A stretch of 64,000 bases of DNA from the NCBI GenBank assembly GCA_028023455.1, contig JAQFVV010006220.1:6987852-7051851 (forward strand), in the 5' to 3' direction. The position numbers were made by a program, and so were the translations under genes. Under the pieces are notes generated by a model. That model saw nothing but the letters and a program-made list of their open reading frames with translations. It did no database searches and was not told where the DNA came from. Shown here in pieces: positions 11,575 through 23,096 of the stretch (the stretch's first letter is position 1; each line of letters starts with the position of its first letter). The DNA is from Epiperipatus broadwayi (Eukaryota > Onychophora > Udeonychophora > Euonychophora > Peripatidae).

Positions 11575-12775
11575 AAATATATGGGATTTAAACACAGACT
11601 TTCAAGCACCCTTTAACTATCAACACTATCTTATACCATTGATACACATGACCACATACATGTAGAAAAAGTAAATAATCACCAACATATGTATTTCAAT
11701 CTGAACCAGCACTCATCAGTTCGTCCAGATCATTTCCCACACACATATATAAGCAGTGCTCAGTTTATATTAAGATAGCAAATTTTTATACTTTAATGAA
11801 CAGGCTTCAATCTACTCCAACTCTTCATCCTTCCATCCATTGAAAATCTGATGATGTAATGCCCAAATCTCATGCTGATGCCAATATTATTGTTATGCCT
11901 ATGTTGACTCAAGTCACTCTGATTCCTCATTTGTAGAACCTTATTCATATAAATACATAGAAGAGGAATGGGAAGGTTGCTGGCTTAATGAGTTATATTT
12001 GAAATATAGGCATTTCTTCATATACCTGGAGTTTAATTGTAAACCACGCATATGTAAAAAAGATAAATAATCACCAATATACATATAATGTGCTGAACCG
12101 GCACTCATCAGTTGGTCCAAATCTTCATCCCCCACATATATATATATAATCACTGCTCAGTTTATATTAAGATAGCAAATCTTCATACTTTAATAGACAG
12201 GCTTCAATTTATTCCAACTTCTAATTCTTCAGCCATCCATACCATTGAAAATACATAATATTGAAATACGTATATTGGTGATTATTTATCTTTACTACAT
12301 GTATGTGGTCATGTGTATTAGTGGTATAAGATAGTGTGAATAGTTGAAGGGTACTTGAAAGTCTGTGTTCAAATCCCATATATTTACAATTAAGCTCCAG
12401 GTATATGAAGAATGCCTGTATTTCAAATATTACACATTAAGCCTGTGTCCTGCCCATCCCTCTTCTATGTATTTAAATGGATAAGGTCCTATACATGAGG
12501 GGTTAGGGTGACTTGAGGTCAACATGGGCATAACAATAATATTGGCATCCACATGGGATTTGGGCATTACATTATCAGATTTTCAATGATATGAACGGCT
12601 GAAGAGTTGGGGGTTGGAGTAGATTGAAGTCTGTCCATTAAATCATGTATGTCAGTGGTTTAAAATAGTGTGGATAGTTGAAAGGTGCTTGAAAATCTGT
12701 ATTCAAATCCTCTATATTTACAATTAAGCTCTAGGTATATGAGGAATACCTATATTTTAAATATATACTAACAAT
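11575..12775. repeat. Inverted array of SINE-headed repeat units
   Basis: Units in minus orientation (11,575 to about 12,240) are followed by units of the same sequence in plus orientation (about 12,241-12,775). tRNA-like heads can be read at 11,582-11,656 (minus), 12,307-12,380 (plus) and 12,644-12,711 (plus). Each has an A-box-like GTGGTATAAGATAG or variant and a B-box-like GTTCAAATCC or variant. The body carries shared landmarks such as CAGTGCTCAGTTTATATTAAG (11,754 and 12,151). The unit is about 400 bp. The whole can fold into a large imperfect hairpin. The family is not recognised by me, and a tRNA-derived SINE with a long body is the best reading. Confidence 0.7.
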
Positions 12776-15700
12776 CTAAAATATATGCATGCTTGGTCAG
12801 GTAAAAAATGTTATTTAAGAATAAAGAGTTAATTATTTTGTGATGAAAGTAAACTTTTCTCTTCACTTAAAACCATACTTCCTAAAGATATTTCCATTGA
12901 AATTTTGTTAAAAATAAGTCAGTATTTTAATAGACTTACAATATTGCTGATAGTGGAAATAGCTGAATATACATTTACTGACCAATAATTAGATAGAATG
13001 ACTATGGGACAGTTGTCTAAAAAAATCCTGTAATTACTTAAAAATCCTAGATACTTGAAAAATGTTTGCCTTGACTTGAATATTAAGACCAGGGTAAGGA
13101 AGATGTCATGATACCCATATAACATTGCCCTAAGCATGAAATGCTAAAATAAATCATAAAAGAGATGGGAATTAATACCACTAATAGTGATCAATAGTTA
13201 TCAATTAGTTGTAGTGTTTTTCTGTTTGGTTATGGCAACCTAACCAACAGGCAGAAAATGTACAAGAAAAAATGAAAAAAGATATCAATAAATGATCATA
13301 TACTCTTTACATTTAATAAAGCAAATAATTTGATTAGTTAATAATCAAAAAATTATTAAACTGCATGAATGGTAAACTATAGAAAGATTACCATTATGCA
13401 AGTCTAATAATAAATATTAAAAAGTAAAATACAATAGACAATGAAAAAACTAAAAATCTGATATTGGAAGGGCCAAAGACTAAAAAATTTTTTTAAAAAC
13501 ATATTTTAGACAGAATTGTGTTAAATATAAATGAGATTTTGAAAAAATTAAAGGAAAGAATATTTTTAAAATCTGAACTTAATTATGTAGAGCAAAACAC
13601 ACACACGCACATATATATTGTTTAGTCACAAATGTAATTCTGTATGAAACAAAGATACAAGAATAAAAGAAATATAGAAAAAGAATAGGTAATGAAAAGG
13701 AATTTTTGAAGAAGGATTATAAAAATATCTAAATTAAATAATATAAAAACTAAAATAATTTAAAAAGAAATAATGAAAAAGAAAAAAAAAAAGGTGTTGT
13801 ATATTACAGTTGTTTTGAATTATTTATAATGTACCAGGAAGATAGTAGAGTTAATGTCTTCAAACAATATATATATATAATATTTTAAATAAAGTCGTGC
13901 TAGATGATACAAAGATGGTTATCTGGAATAAGATACATTGCAGATAAAAAAAAAAAAGAAGGATAATTGAATTGATAGCAACAATAAAAATATTACAAAG
14001 AAGAAAAGATTATATTGTAAAAAAAGTAATAAAATTAATTATTAATCAAGATTTATTATTTAATCATATTCATAATAGAGAAAATCTCTTTAATAGAGAA
14101 TTTTATATTTATATGAAATCAATTATTTTTACATTTTGATGTATGACACATAAATATTATTTAACTCTTTTAGTAATGCCAACAAATCACACCTGTCTTT
14201 GGTAAACCTTTTATCAACAGTGGAACTTTAATCAAATGCAAATTTGGTTGAAATTTAATTTTACTGACCACACTATGAAAATAATTTTTGTTATATAATA
14301 AATAAAAGCAGAATTTAAAGAGCCCATTTCAGGATGAAGACCTGTTCACAATTCCTCATAGAATGAAGGAGAAATCAATATTAATCTTTATTGAATGGTG
14401 AGGGTTTAGAGTTTTAATAATGACTACATATCTATTTCCTGATCAATATTAGATGATTAATTTGGATGACTATGAATAATCTTCCACGATAGACTATATT
14501 ATTGGACTATATTTGTTTACCCTTTATCAAATTCTTAACAAACAATGGCTTGATGGTATTATTTTTGTATATCTGTATATTTATAAGTAGACTAAAATGA
14601 ATGACATTTAATTTGTTGCTTTTACAATCATTGTGTTAGATGGATAAAATAAAATGTTAAAATTTTTTTATGAATAATGTCCATTAACATTAATCATCAA
14701 AAAATTAAATCTCCGTGAAGGTTTGATTAACATGAAATTTTTGTATAATATAAAATCTGCAATATTAAATTTTGTATTTTATTAATTTTGTATTATCAAT
14801 AAACTATGTTTTTTTTTTTAAAAAAAGTTTTTAATATTCTCCAAAATCTTGTTAGTATTTTTCTTTATTAAGTTTTCTTAACAATTCACTTAACAGAGTT
14901 ATTGGAATTGCTTCTAGTGAAGTCAAAATTAAATCTCCTAACTTATAAATTTTTGCTACTAACATGTCTAATGATAGTTTTTTTTTTTTTGCAGGCCCTC
15001 CTTCTTTAATAACCACTACATATCTTCACTTTCAAAATGTTTTCATTTTTTTTTATCCCATACTGACTTTTTAAAACTTATTTTTAAGCAATGTCTCAAA
15101 TGAACATTTTTTTTTTTAAATGCACAAATTACTAGACTTTATATGAATTAGACATTTGGAATAAAATTACACAAGTTCTATATGTTTCTTTTAAAGAATT
15201 AATTGCCATAAATTTTGAAGGATCAGAAAAATCTTAAAAAAATGTTTAGGCACCCATTGTTTAAAAATAAAATGTATAAGTTTATGGGATGACACTTACA
15301 TACTTCTGAGTATAAAAGTATCTCAGTAGAAGAAATATAAGATCAAACAAAACTTTATTTTTTATTGCACTTTTATTTATTTTAAATATAAAAGGTTGTT
15401 CTATATTTTTTTATCTTTACTAATATTCATCCCATTTTTCTAAAGCATATATTTGTCAAAAGTTAGCAATATTTTCTTTTTTCTTTTTTTAAGTATTATT
15501 CATTGCTTATTATTTATTCTCAGAAAAAGTATATACTTCATTATTTTATAACTATATAAAATTATAGCTTATTCAACTATCTTTTATATATTTAATTATT
15601 GTTATAACTATTCCTATAACTTATAAAAGAAATAGGAATGAAGTCACAGATAATGAATTTAATATGAGAACTGTTTGCATTTAAAAACTAAAACAACCTT

Positions 15701-18682
15701 AGATTAAAAGGTCAAATTTTAATATTGATTCCAATAGAAGCCTAAAACAAAGTTATGAGCCTAATGAATGGACAATAAAATGAAAAAAAAAAAGCAAAAA
15801 TATTTTCTGAAGATGGTTTTTAAAGTGCATGCATATATCTATGATTTTAAGACAAAAAATACTTTTCTCCAGATTTCTTAAAACCATTCATTATGAACAA
15901 ATCAAATGAATAATAAACTAAATGCTTATGGCAGAAGAATGTTCACACAAAATCTCAACCCTGTTACTTTTGTGATTAATGTAATGGATAATATTGATCA
16001 AAGTATAAACAAAAAAACCTTGTCTTAGCTAATGTAAACTATTTAAGAGTTATAGTGATGTTAATGTACTACATGAGATTTATTGAAACCTTTGCATAAA
16101 AATTTGTCATAATAGAATATTGTTTTATATCGCAGAAAAAATGTGAATAAACTCTAATTTATAGTATACTTCAATGTTGAAATTTTGTAAAATTAATATA
16201 GACCAAATTATATAATTAACTAATGCTATAAAAATTACTCCTATATTCCATATTCTATCACATTACTGCATGTTATATAATCATAAAGTTGAAAGAGAAT
16301 TGTATGTGATCAAATTCTATATTATATAAGCCAATATGTTTTGGATCACTTTGTTTCTTAAATGCATAGGTTTACTTTGCTTATGCTTTTATAGAGCAAG
16401 CCAAATAACTGCAATATTGAATCAGTTATCTGCAATAAATGTAAATTTAGCAAAACAAATACTTATTTGAAGTGGTAGAGCTTTTCTTAAAACTTGAGGA
16501 TGTACTGTAGCTATAATTGTCAATATTTCCCCGTAATCAAAATTGATATAAAAAAAATAGCCAGAGATCAATTACCAATCAGTTACTGCCATGAAGCAAT
16601 GGAAATATTTTTTTGTTTTCTTGCAACTTTAATTCTCAACCAACCATTATCAAGTTAATGAGCTGTTAGAAGAGATTTCACAATACTGAACCAAATCACT
16701 AAGTAGAATACCTTTTTAATTTGGCCCAAATTAATGAATGTTGTAATTCTGAATAATAAATGCATCTCATGTGCAAACCATAGGTAACAAGTTAGCAAAA
16801 ATGGTAATATGTTAAAATGCTTGTCTTCCAATGAGTTATTTTCAGATATACTTTTAAATCAAGATATAGTTATAACAAAGTTATATATTGCAATAGGCAT
16901 CATTGTTTTTACACACACTAATAATAATAACTGTTTTAAAAACAGCTCCAATTAATTATTCTAAAAACATAAGTCAAAGTCATATTTTCTGGATTAAAAA
17001 ATATATCATAGGAAGGTACTTAATTTAAAGCAAATTATTGTTATAATGCTAGTGCTATTAGTATCATTCACTTACAGTTCTGTAACATATTATGTTGCAA
17101 TTATTTATTTGCTGATTAAGCTTTAAAGTTGTTGCTGTTGCAGCTTTTTATATTATCTCAAAAATATAGCTACTACACTTTCCAAAATTCTTTTCAGATT
17201 GAATTGTGTAGTTAATGTTATGTTTATGAAAATTCTATCATATTTTTTAGATGCCCTTCATTATTCACCTATGTTTTTTTAATTGGTAGTAATAATTCCT
17301 GGAGTATTAATTGCTCATGTGTTTTATTCTCAGATAGTATGGGTACAAATGTTTCATATAAATATATACTAAAATAAACTGTATCTTATAATTTTCAGCT
17401 ATTCATCAATCTGGTTTATACAAGATCACTACTCTATCTAGCTTGATTTGATTTTAAATTCTTTTAAATTATACCTGTGTAAAGTTACTTAGAAAACATA
17501 ATGAAATTATTAAATTTCATTTTGCATGTAAATACAGTTTTTAAACTAAACAACCCCCCCCCCCAAAGCTATTTTTTTTACTTCTAATTAACATAGCCAT
17601 AAGTTGATTTGTGCAATATTTAATCTATTGTGAATAAGCAATGAATTCCACATATTGCTTTAGAATTCTAATCATTATCTTTTAGTTTCAGCATAAATAT
17701 TTATCTAATGAAAATTTTACTGCTAAATTTCCTACATTATATCATCTAATACACATACTTGCTAATTATTTAACCAACAGTAATGTTACAAATAAGTATT
17801 TTTTTATATAAAATAAACTAATTAAACCTATTACTCTAGTAAGTAGTAATTATCATCACTGAAACTAACTTAAGTCACTTCATTCTTTCTAATTCATGCT
17901 AGTGTGAAATCACCATCTAACATTTAGACTGTTGCCATTAACTGGAAATTTTTCATATTTTATTATGGCTTATATATAATTATGCCAAAATGTACACTGT
18001 CTTCAAATATTTGTATTGATTTCTCAAAGTATTTTTAAAATAAAGTAAAAGGAAAGATTCCAGTTTGTTCCAGAAAGTCTAATTTTTAATTGAAATCTTA
18101 AATGCTTATTAACAAAAATTTTTTTTATTTTCCTTTACTTATTGTATATTTTCTTTTGTAATCATATTTTTATACAGAGTCTTTGTAGTCTTATTTAGAT
18201 AAATAGTATTAATTTCTTAAGTTCTTTACTTGTAATGGTTTATTTTAATCTAGTCATTTTCTTTAATTTTCATTCTGTTTATTTATTATAAAATTTGGTG
18301 TTTTGGAGTTAATGGTAATAAAGCATCAATATAAAAAGCAGTTTTATTCAAATAGCAGCATGATTTTTCTCTGTTGAGAATCATTTAGCTCTTTTGGAAA
18401 CCTTTTTATATTTGAGCTAATAGTTTAACAAATTTTCTATTTATTTACTTATTTTGTTTAAAAAAAGATGTTTGGATTTTATATGCTTTATTTAAAGAAC
18501 TCTATTTATCTTTCAGATAATAATGTAAAAAAAATACTAAGATAAGCCTGGCTATCTGTTTGATCTAGGTTGAGAAAGTCAAATCAGAACCTTTGAATTT
18601 ATTTAAATAATCTATTTATGAATCACTCAATTCCAAGATTGGTTACACAGCACATAAAATAAAAAGCTCATTCTTGAAATAC
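12776..18682. other. A/T-rich DNA without a recognisable gene
   Basis: Nearly 6 kb of very A/T-rich sequence with many poly-A and poly-T runs. The longest frame (12,919-13,137, minus, 72 codons) looks random. A run of eleven C lies at 17,554-17,564. I see no transposon domain, tRNA-like box pair or splice-bounded exon that I would defend. Confidence 0.55.
17554..17564. repeat. Poly-C run
   Basis: Eleven consecutive C bases in otherwise A/T-rich DNA. Confidence 0.9.
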
Positions 18683-18727
18683 ATCATTTAGACGTATGGA
18701 GAGTTTTGCCTGTTTTAATATCATTTA

Positions 18728-18732
<5 letters not shown>
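18683..18732. repeat. 24-bp piece of the foldback repeat between 13-bp direct repeats
   Basis: ATCATTTAGACGT occurs at 18,683-18,695 and again at 18,720-18,732. Between them lies ATGGAGAGTTTTGCCTGTTTTA plus two bases, which matches the outer part of the long-inverted-repeat family at 20.0, 48.3 and 57.5 kb. The arrangement looks like a very short insertion with a target duplication, or a footprint left by a deletion. A plain 37-bp tandem duplication is the alternative. Confidence 0.75.

Positions 18733-18758
<26 letters not shown>
18731..18758. repeat. GT microsatellite
   Basis: An uninterrupted GT dinucleotide tract adjoining the second direct repeat of the preceding feature. Confidence 0.95.
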
Positions 18759-18762
<4 letters not shown>

Positions 18763-19164
18763 ACACTAATAATGCAAGGAAATATCTCATTATTTTATAA
18801 GTCAACTTTGAACATTAGATGCAGGATAGTTACAAGTTTACTAAAATGCTGAGATGCTCATTGCCAATACGCTTTATTCATTGATGGACCTATCATCCAC
18901 ATAGCTACCAGATACAAATGAATCTAAGCAATAACTCATATATTTTGTATAAGAAGAAAAAAAACACAAAATATTATTTTTAGTAATATAGTATATTAAA
19001 AAATAAAAAGACTAATACAAACATCCTATTAGAAATGAAATTGGAAATAACAGTTTAACTCTATAAGAAGTTAAATTACAAATCAAATTTCATGGATTAA
19101 ATGTAAGTAAGGATTCAACAAAAACCAGTAATACAAAAATAAGTCCATGTAATCTACATAGAAG

Positions 19165-19517
19165 CAATTGATGATAATAAATTTATAAGAAATTAAAATT
19201 CAAAAAGGTATCCATGGAAAATTTCATTTATATCTAAATCTGTATGAATTAACATTATGGAAATACATATTTTAGTGAAGATGTAAATATAAAAAAAATG
19301 AAACTTTTTTCATGTAGTTTTTACAATTCATTTTCTTTGTACACAGATACCTTTTTAGATGTTAATTTCATATGAATTTATTGTCATCAATTACTTTATT
19401 GTGGATTAGATTGCTTCTCTAACCCTAACTCTAATCAGTTTTGTAATTTAATTATTTTTTTCATATCTGGGCACCTTTTTGGATTTAATTTCTTATGTAT
19501 TTATTACCATTAATTAC
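19165..19517. repeat. Three copies of a ~50-bp repeat, one inverted
   Basis: A motif that reads GATACCTTTTT followed by TTAATTTCTTATGAATTTATT and a CATCAATTAC end appears at 19,345-19,393 and 19,469-19,517 on the plus strand. It also appears at about 19,165-19,214 on the minus strand. Copies differ by a few bases. The first two can pair as a hairpin. Origin unknown. Confidence 0.65.
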
Positions 19518-19997
19518 TTTCTTATAAATTTCATGACTTACTTTTTGAATTGTGGTGCTTGATAAATTCTTTAATTCCTGGATTTATTTTATAATTTCAT
19601 TTCTTATTTATCTCATTATTAATTTTATTTTTTACAAAATTTTGGTTTTTTTTTTTAATATATATAAACTACAGTACATATAAACTTACTGATTATGTTT
19701 TTATTTTCGTAATTCATAAATGAATAGTGGCTCAATTTTATGGTAGAGCATAGGCTTATCCTAGCACCAATATTGAATTGTGTATCCCTTTTAAATATAA
19801 CTACTTATTTTTACTATTTAGAGTCAAACTCCTTTAATGCATAATAAACACTATAAATATAAGAAACATAAAGTACATTTTAATTATACATACTGTAATA
19901 TTGTCATAGTGTATGGCTACCAGCTAATTCTTCATTATCTGATTACTAGTTTTTCAATATAAACTACTGCAAATCAATTCTGAGGGGGAAATTATAG
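19518..19997. other. A/T-rich DNA without a recognisable gene
   Basis: No coding or RNA signal seen. Confidence 0.5.
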
Positions 19998-20350
19998 TAA
20001 ACCACTAAACATCATATTATCACCATTTCTTATGCTTGCTCATAACTGTTACTAAAACAGGCAAGACTCTCCATGCAGTAGTGCCACTCAGTGCAAGCCA
20101 GGGTAATCAATGGATGCCAGAAGGCACCTAGATCTAGGTGCAGTGCTCTTGGATCTAAGGCTCCTCACTGATGAAGCCACAAGCTAGAAACTAGTATGGG
20201 AAATATTGGATGAGTAGGCACTAGAAAGGGATTTTATGCACAAGCCTTCTGGCATTCATTGATTACTCTGGCTTGCACTGAATGGCACTACTGAATGGAG
20301 AGTTTTGCCTGTTTTAAGAATTATAATAATAAGCTTATAAAAGAAATAAT
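19998..20350. mobile_element. Long-inverted-repeat (foldback/MITE-like) element, copy A
   Basis: The left arm contains AAAACAGGCAAGACTCTCCAT (20,055-20,075) and continues through CACTCAGTGCAAGCCAGGG. The right arm (about 20,240-20,317) is its reverse complement, ending GGAGAGTTTTGCCTGTTTTA. The middle (20,130-20,240) matches only the right-hand half of other copies, so this copy is asymmetric. It has no coding capacity. Related copies lie at 48.3 and 57.5-58.6 kb. I infer a non-autonomous DNA transposon; the superfamily is unknown. Confidence 0.75.
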
Positions 20351-20457
20351 ACATAGATTTCAAAGTTTAGAACTTATTTTGTGATAGTAATAACTGGCTT
20401 TTGTTATTTTCAGACAAAAAAAAATAAAGAAATCATGTTCAACATAATATATATATT

Positions 20458-23050
20458 GTACCAGTCGAAACCCACCACCACCGCAAGTCAAATCAGATTC
20501 AAACTCAGCTTAACCAAAACTGAATTCAAACGCAACTCAAACAGCTCAGATAGCAGAAATCGACGGCACAGTGCTATGCGCCAAGAACTAGTTCAACGGT
20601 TGGTGAGGACTAGAGACCCTTGCACTGACACGAATATCTAATAATTAATTACTTTGAATACTTTTTAAATCAAATCATATGTATGTTCGGGTTGCCAACA
20701 CAGATAGCGGGTATGAACATTTAAATAATTATAAAAAGAATGATGAACTAAGAAACCAAGTATGTTAGAAATATTTAATAATAATAATAATTTGTTTTGT
20801 TCAATAAAATATAGATTGCATTAGTTACCTCTAGTCTTTAAAAGAATTTATAAATATAATAAGAGTGGCGGTCCTTATCATATGCCAACAAGTATTACAC
20901 AACATGGGATTCTATGTCTATGCCCCCAACGAGAAATATAAAGGCAGATAAAGGTATTCATTAAGAACGGAAATGATTGTTCTAATTTTATTACGGTGGA
21001 ATGTGAGATTTATTTTCACATTCGGAAATCTATTCATGAAGAGCAAAACGTATTTTAAGGCATAACTTTAATCTTGATTTGAAAACTGATTTAAACTAAA
21101 TATATTTGAGAATTGGTTCGACTTTAATTTAAATCACTTCATCACGAATTACGAGTACGGAGCGGGTTTTACCGGAACAAAGATGCAATGGTACTGACGA
21201 ATTACAAGGCAGAGAGTAAAATTGAAAGATGATCGCTAGTCGATGATCGAAGTCCTATGGCGGCTTGCATTTGGCAAGTCTTACGCCCTTTGACTAATGA
21301 ATCGGAAAGGAAGTACTTTCTTCCTCGAGAAATTTAAATAAGAGAATATGATCACCGACCAGCCTAACGGAGCGGAAGATGGCCCTACGTCAGCAACATT
21401 TGATGATGATGACTTGATAGTCATCGTTGAAAAATAAAACCCATGTAGAATGCTCTACGTGATGACTTGACCAATTAATTAAAGTCAAACGAGCTTTTAT
21501 CGAACTATTTTAAAACATTTATAAACTATATTAATTATGCCCTAATATCGTGCCCTTCCTGAATATTAATATAAAATAACAAAAGTGGAATTAAAATACA
21601 TTTAACCCTTTATCGACCCTTTTTGCAATAAAAACATTTAAGGTTATATTCGAATAAATATATATTAGTAGAACAAGAAATCAATATTTTAACATTATTT
21701 GAATACATATATATATACTTATAACGTAGATAGGAGCTGGGGACATAGGTGAAACATTGAGCTAATAATTTATTAATAGCTAAAGGTAATAAAAAAAATA
21801 GTAAACATGTAATATTTTCCTTTGACTCGATGATTAATAGAACTTATAAATTTAGCTCTAATGGGCGAGAATTACTATTTGAAATTAATGTTATATTATT
21901 TGCGTGAGGCAAATGGAATCAAAGGGCTCATCGAGTCGAAAGATTATTGGCATATAATTTTTAAATACGACATTAATAAAGCACACTAACATATATATTA
22001 AATGAACCGCCAAGTAAGAAAAGAAAAAGTTTAAAGACTAGAGATTTAAAGAATTACGAGATAAATTTACAGTAGCATGAATAAAAGGTGTTACAAAGAT
22101 TTACATTAAAGAATAAAAGAGCTCTTAAAAAGAAGGAGTATAAAATAAAGTTCGAACTGGCCAGAAAGTTTAACGTTCATATTACCATTCCGTGCTTGTC
22201 CTTAAGTTACTCCTCCAAGTTGTTGAAACGTAGGCATCATTGGTTAACTACTGGAGTAGTATTTTAGTAGCTTTCATTATTTTAGCAGAATGATCGATCC
22301 GGAAAACGGTTCAGCAGCTCCAGTGAAGATTCCTCGGGACTTTAGGAACCGTAGCCAGATCCCTGATGTTCTAGCCCTCTATCATGATGAAATACAATTT
22401 TTATACACACAGAGTTCACTGCACTACTCTACAACCAAAACTAGCCCCTTCTCCTGACTTTTCAGGGCTATATATATTGTCCAGATGCCTTAAGGCTAGC
22501 GCTCATTTTATTATCAATTAGTTGTTTTCAAATACATTCCCTCGATAAGGCTTTCAAACTAATTTTTGAATTCCTTTCCTAATTAGAAAATGAATTCTTA
22601 AAATCTGAAATGATTTTAATTAGAAATTGAATTCTTATCTTTTTCCAATTAATAAAACTTTACTGTTGTTTTTGAGAATTTGAGAGCTTATCGAAAGAAT
22701 GTAGTTTTTAATCAACAACACTTTAACAAATTATTTAAAATTAAAAAAAAACAAGTATTCCCGACGCAATGAAACTTTCGAACAATTATATATTTTTAAT
22801 ATTTACAAGTATATACGCACAATCCACGCAATTTAATATATATAAATTCATGAATATTTTCTCATGAATTTATTTAGAGAATTGATCAATTTTAAGCTAA
22901 ACTAATTAATTTTAATACGCATTTGAAATAAATTATTTATTATGGAAATTAGCGTGGATTGAACGTATAAAGCCCCATTGCATCGGAAATTTTAGGTTAG
23001 TATTAGGGTAAATAACATGAAGCTAGGATCGAACTCAGATCCGACTGCTT
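20458..23050. other. CpG-retaining block of unknown origin with several hairpins
   Basis: Composition changes sharply near 20,458. CpG dinucleotides become common and homopolymer runs rarer, until the AT microsatellite at 23,053. Imperfect inverted repeats lie at 21,821/21,928, 22,530/22,678 and 22,762/22,977. The left edge also abuts a short AT run. The minus strand near 23,010-23,045 carries a B-box-like GAGTTCGATCC. One 86-codon frame spans the left edge (20,381-20,641), but its sequence matches nothing that I recognise. Options are a young insertion that has not yet lost CpG, an unmethylated regulatory region, or a non-coding part of a host gene. I cannot name it. Confidence 0.5.

Positions 23051-23052
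<2 letters not shown>

Positions 23053-23091
<39 letters not shown>
23053..23091. repeat. AT microsatellite
   Basis: About nineteen uninterrupted AT units at the right edge of the CpG-retaining block. Confidence 0.95.

Positions 23092-23096
<5 letters not shown>

Noticed and set aside
20381-20641. 86-codon reading frame as a host exon
   Set aside because: It spans the composition boundary at 20,458, begins in low-complexity A-rich sequence, has no recognised domain and shows no convincing splice context.
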